Source: Rhizobium sp. AC27/96 (GTDB lineage: Bacteria; Pseudomonadota; Alphaproteobacteria; Rhizobiales; Rhizobiaceae). Taken from it: a DNA stretch of 64,000 nt. The stretch lies in NCBI RefSeq assembly GCF_001692325.1, contig NZ_LXKN01000032.1, positions 186,001-250,000 of the forward strand. The letters are read 5' to 3'. The position numbers and the translations under genes are program-made. Within the stretch, counting starts at the first letter, position 1, and every line of letters starts with the position of its first letter. This document shows, piece after piece, positions 1-9,224 of this stretch. The notes below the pieces were generated by a model, which searched no databases, was not told where the DNA came from, and worked only from the letters and a program-made list of their open reading frames with translations.

Positions 1-1563
1 GCCGAGTTCCTTCTGCAAATCCTTGAGAAGATTGAGGATCTGTGCCTGCACCGAAACATCGAGCGCGGAAACCGGCTCATCCAGGATCAACAGCTTCGGC
101 CCGAGGGCCAGGGCACGCGCGATGCCGATGCGCTGGCGCTGGCCACCGGAGAAGCTGTGGGGATAGCGGCTCAGATAATGCTTATCGAGCCCGATCGCCT
201 GCATCAGCGCCTTGACCTTTTCCTTGCGCTCGGCGTGGTCTCCATGCCCATGGATCTCCAGCGGTTCGCTCAGGATATTGCGAATTGTCATGCGCGGAGA
301 GAGCGACGACACGGGGTCCTGGAAAACCATCTGTATCTTGGTGCGCAGATCCATCAGCTCTCCGCCCTTGACGGAGAGGACATCGATCTTGCCACTGCCA
401 TCGTCAAAGCTCACCGAGCCGACGTCGGCGGTGATCGCCCGCATCAGGATCTTGCTGACCGTCGTCTTGCCGCAGCCGCTTTCGCCGACCAGCCCAAGAC
501 ATTCGCCGCGGCGGATGTCGAAGCTGACATCGTCGACCGCGCGAAACTTCGCGCCATCCCGCCGCCCGAACAGGCCACCGGCCTTGGAGCTGAAGGTTTT
601 CGTCAGATTGCGCACGCTGAGCAGCACCTCGGGCGCGGTAGCAGTGGTATTCGTATCGCCAACGAGAAGCTTCTTCTTGCCGGAAAATGTTCCGAGATTG
701 ACGGGAACATCGCGCAGGGATTTCAACCGCTCTCCCGGCTTCATGTCGAAATGCGGCACCGCGGTCATCAAGGCCTTGAGATAGCGATGCTGCGGTCGAC
801 GGAAGATCTCCTCGACGGGACCGGCTTCCATGATCTCGCCATGATAGATGACAACGACCTCATCGGCCATGTTGGCGACGACGCCGAGATCATGGGTGAT
901 CAAGAGCATCGCCATGTTGAGCGTCTTCTGGAGATTGCGCAGCAGACCCAGAATCTGCGCCTGGATGGTAACATCCAACGCCGTGGTCGGCTCGTCGGCG
1001 ATCAGCAGCGCCGGGTTGCAGATCAGCGCCATCGCGATCATCGCGCGCTGGCGCATCCCGCCCGAGAGCTGAAAGGGATACATGTCGAAGGTGTGGTAGG
1101 GATCCTGAAAGCCGACGAGGCTCAGCATCTCTTCGGTCTTCTCGCGCTGTTCCGTCCTGCTGATGCCCGGGCTGTGGATGCGCAGCGCCTCGCTGATCTG
1201 ATTGCCGACCGTGTGCAGCGGCGACAGCGAGGTCATCGGCTCCTGGAAAATCTTGGCCATGCGAGCACCGCGCAGCTTGCGCATTTCCGCGCCATCACGC
1301 GGCAGCTGCAGAATATCAGTCGTCTTGCCGTCGAGTGGATCGGTGAACAGAATGCGGCCCGACGCCTTTGCAGGGGTCGGCAGAATTCCCATGATCGACT
1401 GGCTGATGATCGACTTTCCGGAACCGGATTCGCCGACCAATGCCGTGACCTTGCCTGGAAGTACTCTCAAGCTGGCGCTCTTGACCACGTCCAGCTTGTC
1501 CCCATACAGCGAGAACGAAACGTCGAGGTTCTCAATACGCAGTAGATCAGTCCCTGACGCCAT
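1..1563 (-). CDS. Peptide-type ABC importer, fused two-domain ATPase (C-terminus cut by window edge)
   Basis: This is the energising subunit of a dipeptide/oligopeptide (Dpp/Opp-type) ABC importer, with both ATP-binding halves in one chain. About 521 codons are open up to the window edge, so only the last part is missing. Half one has a Walker A GESGSGKS near residue 41, signature LSGGMRQRA and Walker B LLIADEP. Half two has GESGCGKT, signature FSGGQRQR and LLILDEPVSALD at the very edge. The ATG at 1563 is preceded by GGAAG eight bases upstream. The 160-bp upstream gap carries a weak TGGCCT/AGGCCA inverted repeat (1594-1623). Permease and binding-protein genes are not visible and may lie to the left. 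The substrate cannot be read from an ATPase; peptides are the usual cargo of this fused type. Confidence 0.93.
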   Translation of the reverse strand, partial: MASGTDLLRIENLDVSFSLYGDKLDVVKSASLRVLPGKVTALVGESGSGKSIISQSIMGILPTPAKASGRILFTDPLDGKTTDILQLPRDGAEMRKLRGARMAKIFQEPMTSLSPLHTVGNQISEALRIHSPGISRTEQREKTEEMLSLVGFQDPYHTFDMYPFQLSGGMRQRAMIAMALICNPALLIADEPTTALDVTIQAQILGLLRNLQKTLNMAMLLITHDLGVVANMADEVVVIYHGEIMEAGPVEEIFRRPQHRYLKALMTAVPHFDMKPGERLKSLRDVPVNLGTFSGKKKLLVGDTNTTATAPEVLLSVRNLTKTFSSKAGGLFGRRDGAKFRAVDDVSFDIRRGECLGLVGESGCGKTTVSKILMRAITADVGSVSFDDGSGKIDVLSVKGGELMDLRTKIQMVFQDPVSSLSPRMTIRNILSEPLEIHGHGDHAERKEKVKALMQAIGLDKHYLSRYPHSFSGGQRQRIGIARALALGPKLLILDEPVSALDVSVQAQILNLLKDLQKELG

Positions 1564-1723
1564 ACATATTACTTCCCGCTCACATGACCTTTGTGGCCTT
1601 ATACGGCACACTAACGTAGGCCATAACGGGTGTCTAGCTGGTCAAAGTGGTGGGGAGACTGTTAAAAAACTGTCGTCTTTCCAGTGATATATCGGCTTAT
1701 GCTGAACTGGCGGGCCGTGAAGG

Positions 1724-3061
1724 TTACGAAGCGAAGTTTTCGACTTGAAGACGGCTCTCGAACTTCTTGGCATCCCTGTGCAACAGAATGACCTGTTCGG
1801 CCTCTGACAGACCGTCCGGCGCAGCTTCGTCGAAAATCGCTGCCGGACTGGCCCCAACGGAGGCGGCCTTCGGATAGACGACGGTGAAGCGCTGGCGCAC
1901 GCCTCTCAGTTTTTCCTCACCAAGTGTCCCCCATTCGCAGTCGGTATAGCCGGAAAATGCCTGGCTCGCGACGACCTCCGTCGCATATTTCTTCGTCAAT
2001 GTTTGCAGCCGCTCCACCTCATTGACGGCAGCGCCGAAGGCCGAGAACGTCAGGCGATCCTTCAATCCGACATTGCCGAACATGACGTTGCCGACATGCA
2101 GGCCGATACCATAGCGCACTTCGCTCAGGCTGCGCTCCTGGCGATCCTTGTTCAAGGCGATGACGCGGCGCTGAGCCTCGAAGACGGCCGAGAGTGCCGC
2201 CTCACACGCAACCCTGGACGGGTCCTTGTGCCGGCCGCAGGGATAGACGGCGAGAAATCCGTCGCCGAGAAAGCTCAGGATTTCGCCGCCATTGCGGTTG
2301 AACGGCGCGGCGATCGCATCGAAGAATTCGTTCAGCGTATCGATATAGGCCTGCCGCCCCTCTTTTTCGGCATAGACAGTGGATTGCCGCATATCGCCCA
2401 TGACCAGTGCGGCACGGATCGTCTCGCCGTCACCACGGCGGATCTGGCCGTTCAAGACGCGCTTGCCGGCATCGCCACCCAGATAAGTCGTCAGCATGTT
2501 GTTGGCGAGCCTGCCAAGAACCGCCATCTTGGCAGCCATTGCGAGATGGTTCTGCATGCGCATCAGCGCGCCGATCATCTCTTCGCTGAAGCCGCCAATG
2601 CTGTCGGTAGACCAGGAGCCCATCATGCCCTGTACCGAACCGGCGCCAAAGGTCTGCACGAAGGCCAGGTAATCCGTCACCTTCTCCTTGCGCAGATCGT
2701 CGAAGATCGGAAACTCCACGGCGCCATCCACATCGATCCGGCGGCGCAAATGCTGAAGATTGTTGGACAGAAGGTAGAAATAGGGGCTCTGCACGAAGCG
2801 CTCCGGCTTCTCGTTGACATGCCGGTAGCCCTCGATCGTCAACCCGCCGGCCCGCCGCCAGGTGAAACCGAGCGCGTCGTAGAGCGGATGCAGCATCGAA
2901 AAGGTCAGGTGCACCCGCGCAACCGGAAGTCCGGACGCCGCCATGCGTTCGCAGAAGCCGCGAACGATGTTTTCGAGGTTTTCACCCGTCAACGCCGCCT
3001 GCGTGAGCCACTCTGCAACCTTATCGAGAAGAATGTCGGAAACAGTCGAATGAATAGTCAT
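1724..3061 (-). CDS. Class III adenylate/guanylate cyclase-domain protein
   Basis: This is a soluble 445-residue protein with a C-terminal class III nucleotidyl cyclase catalytic domain (about residues 210-400). The two metal-binding aspartates are in MGDMRQST and in FLGDGFLAVYP; FGAAVNEVERL matches the conserved GxxVNxxxRL helix. The first ~190 residues form a sensor-like region of the type seen in many rhizobial cyclases and contain no membrane segment. The likely reaction is ATP to cAMP, but the purine specificity was not determined. Rhizobia carry dozens of such cyclases, so the input signal is unknown. It lies on the same strand as a DUF3095 cyclase-like gene, 380 bp upstream, and is probably transcribed separately. 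Confidence 0.88.
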   Translation of the reverse strand: MTIHSTVSDILLDKVAEWLTQAALTGENLENIVRGFCERMAASGLPVARVHLTFSMLHPLYDALGFTWRRAGGLTIEGYRHVNEKPERFVQSPYFYLLSNNLQHLRRRIDVDGAVEFPIFDDLRKEKVTDYLAFVQTFGAGSVQGMMGSWSTDSIGGFSEEMIGALMRMQNHLAMAAKMAVLGRLANNMLTTYLGGDAGKRVLNGQIRRGDGETIRAALVMGDMRQSTVYAEKEGRQAYIDTLNEFFDAIAAPFNRNGGEILSFLGDGFLAVYPCGRHKDPSRVACEAALSAVFEAQRRVIALNKDRQERSLSEVRYGIGLHVGNVMFGNVGLKDRLTFSAFGAAVNEVERLQTLTKKYATEVVASQAFSGYTDCEWGTLGEEKLRGVRQRFTVVYPKAASVGASPAAIFDEAAPDGLSEAEQVILLHRDAKKFESRLQVENFAS

Positions 3062-3441
3062 TATTCCCCGCGGCCTATCTTGCTACAATCAATGCTCCGC
3101 CCCAGCAACGCAGCCGGCGCCAATCCCCGGAGTAACCGCTTGGACGCCTTCCGGCCTATCGGCTCAGGTCGGATGAAACAATGATATGAGGCGGCGGCAC
3201 TCTTGTTCGGGCAACCCGATTTGTGCCGACACCAAAAAGGATTTTGCCATACTTCCCCGCGCCCGGCGCCCAGGAAGTCCAGCAGAACACAGCCGCGAAA
3301 ATCGCCGACTCTCGTTTTGTTCTCTTTCAGATAAGGCGAACATACCGCTGAAACAATGGGAAAAAAGCGAGTTGAGACGATAAAATTGCCTCGACGATGA
3401 AATAGCCGGCAAAATGCCGCGCCACTCCGGCATCGAGAACA
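3062..3441. other. Intergenic stretch, no gene recognised
   Basis: This 380-bp gap separates two minus-strand cyclase-family genes and must hold the promoter of the cyclase at 1724-3061. Short open frames on both strands (for example 3164-3445 minus and 3186-3383 plus) lack a convincing ribosome-binding site and have arginine/serine-rich translations without a recognisable fold, so I do not call them genes. No clear repeat or terminator was seen. Confidence 0.5.
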
Positions 3442-4617
3442 TCATTCGCCGGCGGCGAGCTCGGAGACCCCCTTGCCGCGTAGCGCCATGGCGGCCATGG
3501 CATAACCGCCGCTTGCCCCGTCGATGAAATGCATGTGGTCGCGCATCAGCGGCGTCGGCACGAAACAGGTCATCAAGGCGCTGTCCTGCCGATGCAGTCC
3601 ATAGCGACAGACACCCTCCGCCTCGGCCTGACGCAGCCGTGCTTCAATATGCGAGAGCTGCACCGCATCGACATCGATGGTCATCTTCAGGCCGTCGTCG
3701 AATTTACGAAAATCGGAATTCAGGGCGATGTCGCTCCTGTAGACCTTGGGGTCGAACACCGCCATACGAAGCTTGAACTTGTCGAGGATGCAGACGAGGC
3801 CGATCTGGGCGGCAATGGCGAGCTTGCGCCGCCAGCGATTGGCAACGGATGCCAGCGCGCGCGCCTCCATGTCGATACCACCGAAAACCAGCGCCGTCGT
3901 CGGACCTTCAGCCGGCACAGGATGGCCATCGCGGCTCTGCTCCCTGGAAATGGCGATGATATCGGCGACGAGCTGCTGGAACTTCGCGCTGTTGCCACTC
4001 TCGCCGGGAACCGCGATGATCGAGACGATCTCACCATTATGGGCCTTGATCGGATTCCAGCGGCAGGATAGGCCCGTCAGATCCGGCCGTACCTCCGGCG
4101 CTGCCGCCTCGACGATGAAATTGCCGGCCTTCATCTGCTTTTCAGCCCAGCTCGTGCCGCCGCCCAGGAACATCGCATAGGAGACATATTCGCTGGGGCC
4201 GAAGCGAGCGACCATCACATCCAGCCCTTCGCTGCGAACCGCCGACATCGGCACGAGCGCGGTGCGCAGGTCGAGCTCCAATTCTTCCTTGACCCAGCTT
4301 CGCACCGCCGCCAGCGCTTGCCGCACCCGCGCCTCTCCCGACGGCGGAATGGCGACCAGGGCGCCGTCGCCACCGAAAACGAAGGGATAATCGCCCTTGT
4401 CCAATGCGTTGAGCACGGCGGAAATCACGCTGGCGCCGGCCATGTTGACGGATTTGTAGTGACCGGAGGCAATGGCCTTTGTCGAGCTGACGATATCGGC
4501 GACAGCCAGCAGCCAGCCATCCGGAAGAGGACTGTAATTGTTGCTGTCGGTAACGCCCTCGAAACGCGTGAAAACCGCCAATCTATGGAAGAAATCATCG
4601 TTGGATGGCTCGACCAT
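3442..4617 (-). CDS. DUF3095 family protein (cyclase-like)
   Basis: This 391-residue cytoplasmic protein matches the DUF3095 pattern. The N-terminal half contains LAVADIVSSTKAI and YPFVFGGDGALVAIP, which resemble the two metal-binding strands of class III cyclases, so it is probably a divergent or non-catalytic nucleotidyl cyclase fold. The function of the family is not established. The ATG at 4617 is chosen over an in-frame GTG at 4635 because the ribosome-binding site AAGGGGGA lies between them, seven bases before the ATG. It is divergent from the methyltransferase at 4764 and upstream, on the same strand, of a true cyclase, hinting at a shared nucleotide-signalling role (inference). Confidence 0.82.
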   Translation of the reverse strand: MVEPSNDDFFHRLAVFTRFEGVTDSNNYSPLPDGWLLAVADIVSSTKAIASGHYKSVNMAGASVISAVLNALDKGDYPFVFGGDGALVAIPPSGEARVRQALAAVRSWVKEELELDLRTALVPMSAVRSEGLDVMVARFGPSEYVSYAMFLGGGTSWAEKQMKAGNFIVEAAAPEVRPDLTGLSCRWNPIKAHNGEIVSIIAVPGESGNSAKFQQLVADIIAISREQSRDGHPVPAEGPTTALVFGGIDMEARALASVANRWRRKLAIAAQIGLVCILDKFKLRMAVFDPKVYRSDIALNSDFRKFDDGLKMTIDVDAVQLSHIEARLRQAEAEGVCRYGLHRQDSALMTCFVPTPLMRDHMHFIDGASGGYAMAAMALRGKGVSELAAGE

Positions 4618-4763
4618 GACAGTTCCCCCTTTCACGAGCGCCGCGACAATCTATCCCTACAGCAAATGTGCCGAAAAACCAGCCGGCGGTCGACGCGACG
4701 AGGTGGGCCGTGCTAGGTCGACTGGGCAAGAGGCATCAGAACGCCAAGGATAAGACAGATACG

Positions 4764-5243
4764 ATGAGCCGCCTGGATAGTTTCATTCGCCGCCTGAGCG
4801 CTCAGCGCGACATCCTCAACGCAGTAGCCGATGATGTCAGGACGCTTGAGGGCCCCGTGCTGGAACTCGGCCTCGGCAATGGCCGCACCTTCGACCATCT
4901 GCGCGAACTTTTCACCGATCGCCGCATCGTAGCCTTCGATCGTGCCGTCAACGCCTATGGCCCGTCAATGCCTGCAGCGGACGATCTTGTTCTCGGTGAA
5001 ATCAAGGATACGGCGAGCGAGTTCATTGGCTCAGGCGCCTCGCTTGCCCATGCCGATATCGGCACCGGCTACGAAGACAAGGATGCCGTGACACTGACTT
5101 GGCTTCCACAGACCATGGCCGGCGTGCTGGCGCCAGGCGGCTTTGCGGTCAGCGGCCTGCCTCTCGAACACCCCGATCTCCAGCCCTTGCCGCTACCCGA
5201 CAGTGTCAAGGAAGGGCGCTATTTCATCTATCGACGCAAATAG
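4764..5243 (+). CDS. Class I SAM-dependent methyltransferase
   Basis: This is a small (160-residue) Rossmann-fold protein with the SAM-binding motif I VLELGLGNGRTFDHL at about residues 33-47 and an acidic strand-2 end (IVAFDRAV). The C-terminal VLAPGGFAVSG matches the post-motif strand of class I methyltransferases. The substrate is not predictable. The ATG at 4764 (MSRLDSF) is preferred over an upstream in-frame start at 4668, because the intervening translation is unlike the family; AAGGA lies 13 bases upstream, a rather long spacing. The stop lies 2 bp from the convergent FkbM methyltransferase gene. Confidence 0.75.
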   Translation: MSRLDSFIRRLSAQRDILNAVADDVRTLEGPVLELGLGNGRTFDHLRELFTDRRIVAFDRAVNAYGPSMPAADDLVLGEIKDTASEFIGSGASLAHADIGTGYEDKDAVTLTWLPQTMAGVLAPGGFAVSGLPLEHPDLQPLPLPDSVKEGRYFIYRRK

Positions 5244-5245
5244 GT

Positions 5246-6124
5246 TCAGCGCAAAAACAGCACATCAAACTGCTCGCCTTCGGTCGGAAGATCGATGACC
5301 TTCATGGCCTGTTCCCGGTCTTCGAAGAAGGCAAGGCATTCGCTGTAGTGGCTGGCAAGATCGCCGACGAATGCCTCGGCTTGAGCCTTGCCGTAGAAGG
5401 CCGGCGTGAATTCCATGTAGAGCGGCACCTTGCGGGCCATCAGCGCCTGCATCGATCGGCAGGCCACGGGTTCATAGCCCTCAATATCCATCCAGATCAG
5501 CCCGACATCGGCCGGATCTGCGCCTGCCTCGAGGAGAATGTCGGTGACGGGCCGGACGGGAACCGAGATCCTTTCGTCGCTTGCGCTCTGGCGCAAGGCG
5601 CTGCTCTTGCCGTGATTCTTGTGGTTAAGGTAGAAATCGAGCTGCCCGCCGCGATCGCCGGCGGCGCAATTGACCGCCGTGACCATCTCCTGCAGCCGAT
5701 TGTCGGCGATGTTCGCCGACAGCAGCCGAAAATTACGAGGGTCCGGTTCCACGGTAACTATGCGGCCATAAACCCCGCTGAGTGCAAAATAGCAGGTCTG
5801 CGTGCCGATATTGCCGCCGAGCTCCAACAAGGTCGTGCCCTTGCGCAACAGGCCGCGCTCACGCAGCACGCTCAACAACCGGTCGACATGATCGCGCTCG
5901 AAATGCCCTTTGCGAAAAACCTTGCGACCGATGTAGTCAGCCGGCGAAAAGCTCAGGATATGGTCGCCGCAATCGACCGTCATGCTCTTGACCCGCGGCC
6001 CAAGCGCGCTGACGAGAATATCGCGGCCGAGGCGCGTGTCGAACAGACGGGTGGCAATCGCATCCCGCTTGTTGCGAAAGGCGCGCCGCCAATATTTTCT
6101 GGTGAGGATCTTGCGGTCGAACAT
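5246..6124 (-). CDS. FkbM family methyltransferase
   Basis: This 292-residue protein has the FkbM arrangement: motif I TTLLELGGNIGTQTCYFAL near residues 97-115, the acidic strand VTVEPDPRNFRLL, and the characteristic GLIWMDIEGYEP near residue 205. FkbM enzymes O-methylate hydroxyl groups of secondary metabolites or, often in rhizobia, sugars of surface polysaccharides. There is no signal peptide or membrane segment. The start is supported by AGGGAAGG about three bases before the ATG. It lies 71 bp downstream of cyaC on the same strand and convergent with the other methyltransferase. A role in surface-glycan modification fits the glycosyltransferase/deacetylase pair nearby but is inference. 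Confidence 0.85.
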   Translation of the reverse strand: MFDRKILTRKYWRRAFRNKRDAIATRLFDTRLGRDILVSALGPRVKSMTVDCGDHILSFSPADYIGRKVFRKGHFERDHVDRLLSVLRERGLLRKGTTLLELGGNIGTQTCYFALSGVYGRIVTVEPDPRNFRLLSANIADNRLQEMVTAVNCAAGDRGGQLDFYLNHKNHGKSSALRQSASDERISVPVRPVTDILLEAGADPADVGLIWMDIEGYEPVACRSMQALMARKVPLYMEFTPAFYGKAQAEAFVGDLASHYSECLAFFEDREQAMKVIDLPTEGEQFDVLFLR

Positions 6125-6195
6125 GCGCCTTCCCTACACCAGCGCTCTTGCGTTGCAAACGGGTGATATCACGCGGTGCGGCCAAGCCCGCAGCC

Positions 6196-7920
6196 TCAGG
6201 CGAAGCGGCTGCTCGCCTCCTTCGAGACGATATAGACGCGCAAGGGCTCGCCACGGCCTCGAACGGCAATCTCGCGGCTCTCGACACCGTCGACATCGAT
6301 TTCCGAAAGCCGGGCCACCGGCTCCGAAAAGACAAGCGCGGTGTTATACTCCTTGGCGACGCTTTCCAGACGGCTGGCAACATTCACGGTATCGCCGATT
6401 GCCGTCACGTTCTTGACGCTGCCATATCCCATCGAACCGACCACGGCCAAACCGGTATGAAGACCGATGGCGATTTCGAGAGGTGCCGCCAGCTCGTCCG
6501 CCAATTCGGCACTGAGCTTGTCGATTTCCCGCAGGATCGCCGCCGCTGCCTTCAGCGCCTGACGGTTTGCCTCTTTGGGCGTGGTGCGAAGACCGAAGAG
6601 CGCCATGGCGCCATCGCCGATGAACTTGTCCATCCGGCCGCCATTTTCTTCGATGATGCGACCGACGATCGCGAAATATCGGTTGAGCAGGAAGACGATG
6701 TCGAAGGGCAGACGTTCTTCCGTCAGCGCGGTGAAGTGGCGAAGGTCGCAAAAGAACACGACGATATCACGCTCGCGACCGGGGCTTGCGGCCTGCGTGT
6801 ATACCGGGATCGTCGCCTCGGCCATGGGCGTTAGCAGCGGCACGACACTGACATTTCCCGTCGGCCGCAGCTGACAGGCCAGCCTGACATCCGGCGTGGC
6901 GCCGATGCGGTTCAGCGTCTTCTGTTCCATTGATTCAGGCGGCGGCAGGTTTTCGGCACCCTCGATGATCTGGACGCGACAGGTGGAGCATTGGCCCTTG
7001 CCGCCGCAGACCGAATAATGCGGGATCCCGCCAAGACGGCTTGCCTCCAGCACGCTGAAGCCGCGGGGCGCCTGCACGACCTCGCCGCCCGCATAGCGAA
7101 TGGCGACCTGAAACTGGCGTTCGCGCATCCGGCGATGTGCGCGGAAGCCGAAAAGACCGACGATCGACAGGCTGAAAGCCCCGTAAAATCCGGCGCGGTA
7201 AGGCCATAGGGCATCGGCGATCTGACTGCCTGGAACGGAGCCCCTCTCGCCGAGGCTGCGCACGTCGCTGTAATAGCCGCCAGGATAGCCGCGCTCATCC
7301 TCCTGTGCTGCCTCATGCGTAACGACCTTACCCATGGCGGCAAAACCGAGCAGGGCGAGAATCGGAAGAACGATGGCGAAGGACAGCAATACCGGGGAGA
7401 TCGCCATGTACCAGGGGCGAAAACGCAGCCAGAAGTGAACGCCGATGCAGCCGTGAACCCAGATGATAACAAGCAGAAACGCCTGGCGTACACCACTCGA
7501 CGGCGATGTCAGCCACAGCGTGCGTACGATCGCCTTGTAGGTATCGTGATAACCGTAAACATCATGCACGATGCGCGTGGCGACGATGTGATCGATGAGG
7601 AGAAGAGGCACCAGCAGGCCGGTAACGATCTGGAAAGCCTCGCCGGGGGGCATGACCAATGTGCGGCGCCTGTAGAGAAGCCGCAGGACGAGCATGATAT
7701 GGACGATCAGCGCGCCGTAAAGGAGAACCGTGCCGACGGGATTGCGCCACACGGCCATGAACCAGTGCTGTGCACGCTCGGCCATGCCAAGGGAAATGAG
7801 GCCTAGAGAATGATTGGCCAGATGCATGATCACAAAGCTGAAAACGATCAAGCCGGAGCCAAGGCGGAACTTGCGCACGAGACGGTCGGAAATGATTGGC
7901 TTTCTTGCCTCGATGGTCAT
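6196..7920 (-). CDS. cyaC: Membrane redox-responsive adenylate cyclase, CyaC type
   Basis: This 574-residue protein has three parts. Residues ~15-260 form about six membrane helices with histidines in MHLANH, IVHIML, IDHIVATRIVHD and VHGCIGVH, resembling the diheme-b anchor of succinate:quinone oxidoreductases. Residues ~265-360 are a plant-type [2Fe-2S] ferredoxin domain with the cluster motif CGGKGQCSTC and a later LACQL. Residues ~375-565 are a class III cyclase with metal aspartates in FFCDLRHFT and FIGDGAMALFG and the NVTAIGDTVNVASRL helix. The architecture matches Sinorhizobium meliloti CyaC, described as a quinone-responsive adenylate cyclase. The ATG at 7920 is used; an in-frame GTG at 7947 is possible and neither has a clear ribosome-binding site. 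It is divergent from the glycosyltransferase at 8121. Confidence 0.9.
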   Translation of the reverse strand: MTIEARKPIISDRLVRKFRLGSGLIVFSFVIMHLANHSLGLISLGMAERAQHWFMAVWRNPVGTVLLYGALIVHIMLVLRLLYRRRTLVMPPGEAFQIVTGLLVPLLLIDHIVATRIVHDVYGYHDTYKAIVRTLWLTSPSSGVRQAFLLVIIWVHGCIGVHFWLRFRPWYMAISPVLLSFAIVLPILALLGFAAMGKVVTHEAAQEDERGYPGGYYSDVRSLGERGSVPGSQIADALWPYRAGFYGAFSLSIVGLFGFRAHRRMRERQFQVAIRYAGGEVVQAPRGFSVLEASRLGGIPHYSVCGGKGQCSTCRVQIIEGAENLPPPESMEQKTLNRIGATPDVRLACQLRPTGNVSVVPLLTPMAEATIPVYTQAASPGRERDIVVFFCDLRHFTALTEERLPFDIVFLLNRYFAIVGRIIEENGGRMDKFIGDGAMALFGLRTTPKEANRQALKAAAAILREIDKLSAELADELAAPLEIAIGLHTGLAVVGSMGYGSVKNVTAIGDTVNVASRLESVAKEYNTALVFSEPVARLSEIDVDGVESREIAVRGRGEPLRVYIVSKEASSRFA

Positions 7921-8098
7921 CGAACCCAATGTATATTGTCCGTTCACAACAGAAGCGAAAACGGTTATCGCCTATTCATCTAGCCGCAACGCCGCGCACT
8001 GTCGAGAATGCGGCTTTTTGAAGCAGGGACCTTATTGTCACGCAACCGGTCGAAATTCGGGCAATCCTCTCACAATCCGGGCTCCTGCCATCACTTAA

Positions 8099-8116
8099 TT
8101 GTCAACCGTGTGACAA
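8099..8116. promoter_or_regulatory. Palindrome just upstream of the glycosyltransferase start
   Basis: TTGTCA and TGACAA flank a 6-bp spacer and end five bases before the start codon at 8121, in the 200-bp divergent region shared with cyaC. A further TTGTCA lies at 8035-8040. It could be an operator or a translation-modulating hairpin; no binding protein can be named. Confidence 0.3.
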
Positions 8117-8120
8117 CAGC

Positions 8121-9224
8121 ATGAAGATCGCCTTCTACGCTCCGCTCAAATCTCCCACTCATCCGGTGCCCTCGGGCGACCGGCTGATGGCGCGGCAGAT
8201 CATGGCGGCGCTTGGAATGGCCGGGCACCGGGTCGAAGTCGCATCGGAGCTGCGCAGCTTTACGGCGACCCCGGACGCAGGACCGCGCGGCGAGATCGCC
8301 CGGCAGGCAGAGGGTGAGGTGAGCCGGCTGCTCGACGGTTGGCAAGGCGAGCCGCTACCCGACCTTTGGTTCACCTATCACCCTTACTACAAGACGCCGG
8401 ATCTTATCGGCCCACCAATCGCCGGACACCTCAGTATTCCCTATGTCACCGCCGAAGCCTCTTACTCCAGGCGCCATGACGACAATGGCTGGGGCGAAAA
8501 CCAGCGATTGATCGCCAATGCTGTGCGCCTGGCCGCCGTCAATCTGTGCTTCACCGAGCGGGACCGGGTCGGCCTTGTGGATGCGATCCCCGATGGTCGC
8601 TACGAACGCTTCCTGCCTTTCATAGATACATCCCTGTTTGCACAGCCACCCTCACCCCCAGACCCGCGGCGAATGATCAGCGTCGCCATGCTGCGCAAAG
8701 GCGACAAATTCGAAAGCTATGTCATGCTGGCAAAGGCGCTCGACCTCATCCGCAATGAGGACTGGACGCTGACCATTATCGGCGACGGACCGATGCGCGC
8801 CGAGGTAAGAGCCTTGTTTTCAACTTTCGCTGACGACCGGATCATCTGGCGCGGAGAGCGCACGGCCCCGGAGATTGCAGCGGAGCTTGCGACCGCCGGG
8901 ATCTATGTCTGGCCGGGCAATAACGAGGCCTATGGCCTCGCCTATCTTGAGGCGCAAGCTGCAGGTCTGCCCGTAGTGGCGCAAGCGACAGCGGGCGTGC
9001 CGGAAGTGGTCAGGGCCGGCGTAACGGGACTGCTGACACCAGCCGGCGACGTCGAAGCCTACGCCAATGCCATCGCGCGGCTTTTGAACGACGAAGCGCA
9101 GCGGCGGAGCATGGCCAAGGCAGCGCACCGCTTCGTGCATGAGGAGCGCTCCCTGGGCGCGGCATCGAAGCAGCTTGAAACCATTCTTCGGAAACATCTG
9201 GGAGACACCTATTATGAGCGATAG
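8121..9224 (+). CDS. Glycosyltransferase family 4 (GT-B fold)
   Basis: This is a 367-residue retaining GT-B glycosyltransferase. The N-terminal acceptor domain begins MKIAFYAPLKSP with a glycine/serine loop (PSGDRLMARQI). The C-terminal donor domain has LTIIGDGPMRAEV and the EX7E-type motif in NNEAYGLAYLEAQAAGLPVVA, typical of family 4. It presumably transfers a sugar from a nucleotide donor to a cell-surface or storage glycan in the cytoplasm; donor and acceptor are unknown. The end overlaps the next gene (deacetylase) by 11 bp, so the two are translationally coupled. The ribosome-binding site at the start is weak. Confidence 0.9.
   Translation: MKIAFYAPLKSPTHPVPSGDRLMARQIMAALGMAGHRVEVASELRSFTATPDAGPRGEIARQAEGEVSRLLDGWQGEPLPDLWFTYHPYYKTPDLIGPPIAGHLSIPYVTAEASYSRRHDDNGWGENQRLIANAVRLAAVNLCFTERDRVGLVDAIPDGRYERFLPFIDTSLFAQPPSPPDPRRMISVAMLRKGDKFESYVMLAKALDLIRNEDWTLTIIGDGPMRAEVRALFSTFADDRIIWRGERTAPEIAAELATAGIYVWPGNNEAYGLAYLEAQAAGLPVVAQATAGVPEVVRAGVTGLLTPAGDVEAYANAIARLLNDEAQRRSMAKAAHRFVHEERSLGAASKQLETILRKHLGDTYYER

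Noticed and set aside
157..1545. Long plus-strand open frame opposite the fused ABC ATPase
   Set aside because: It is the antisense shadow of the ATPase; its translation has no family pattern, whereas the minus strand shows both Walker A, signature and Walker B sets.
3164..3445. 93-codon minus-strand frame in the gap after the DUF3095 gene
   Set aside because: It overlaps the DUF3095 end, has no ribosome-binding site, and its Arg/Ser-rich translation looks random.
5099..6166. 355-codon plus-strand frame opposite the FkbM methyltransferase
   Set aside because: It overlaps both methyltransferase genes and lacks a start signal and family motifs.
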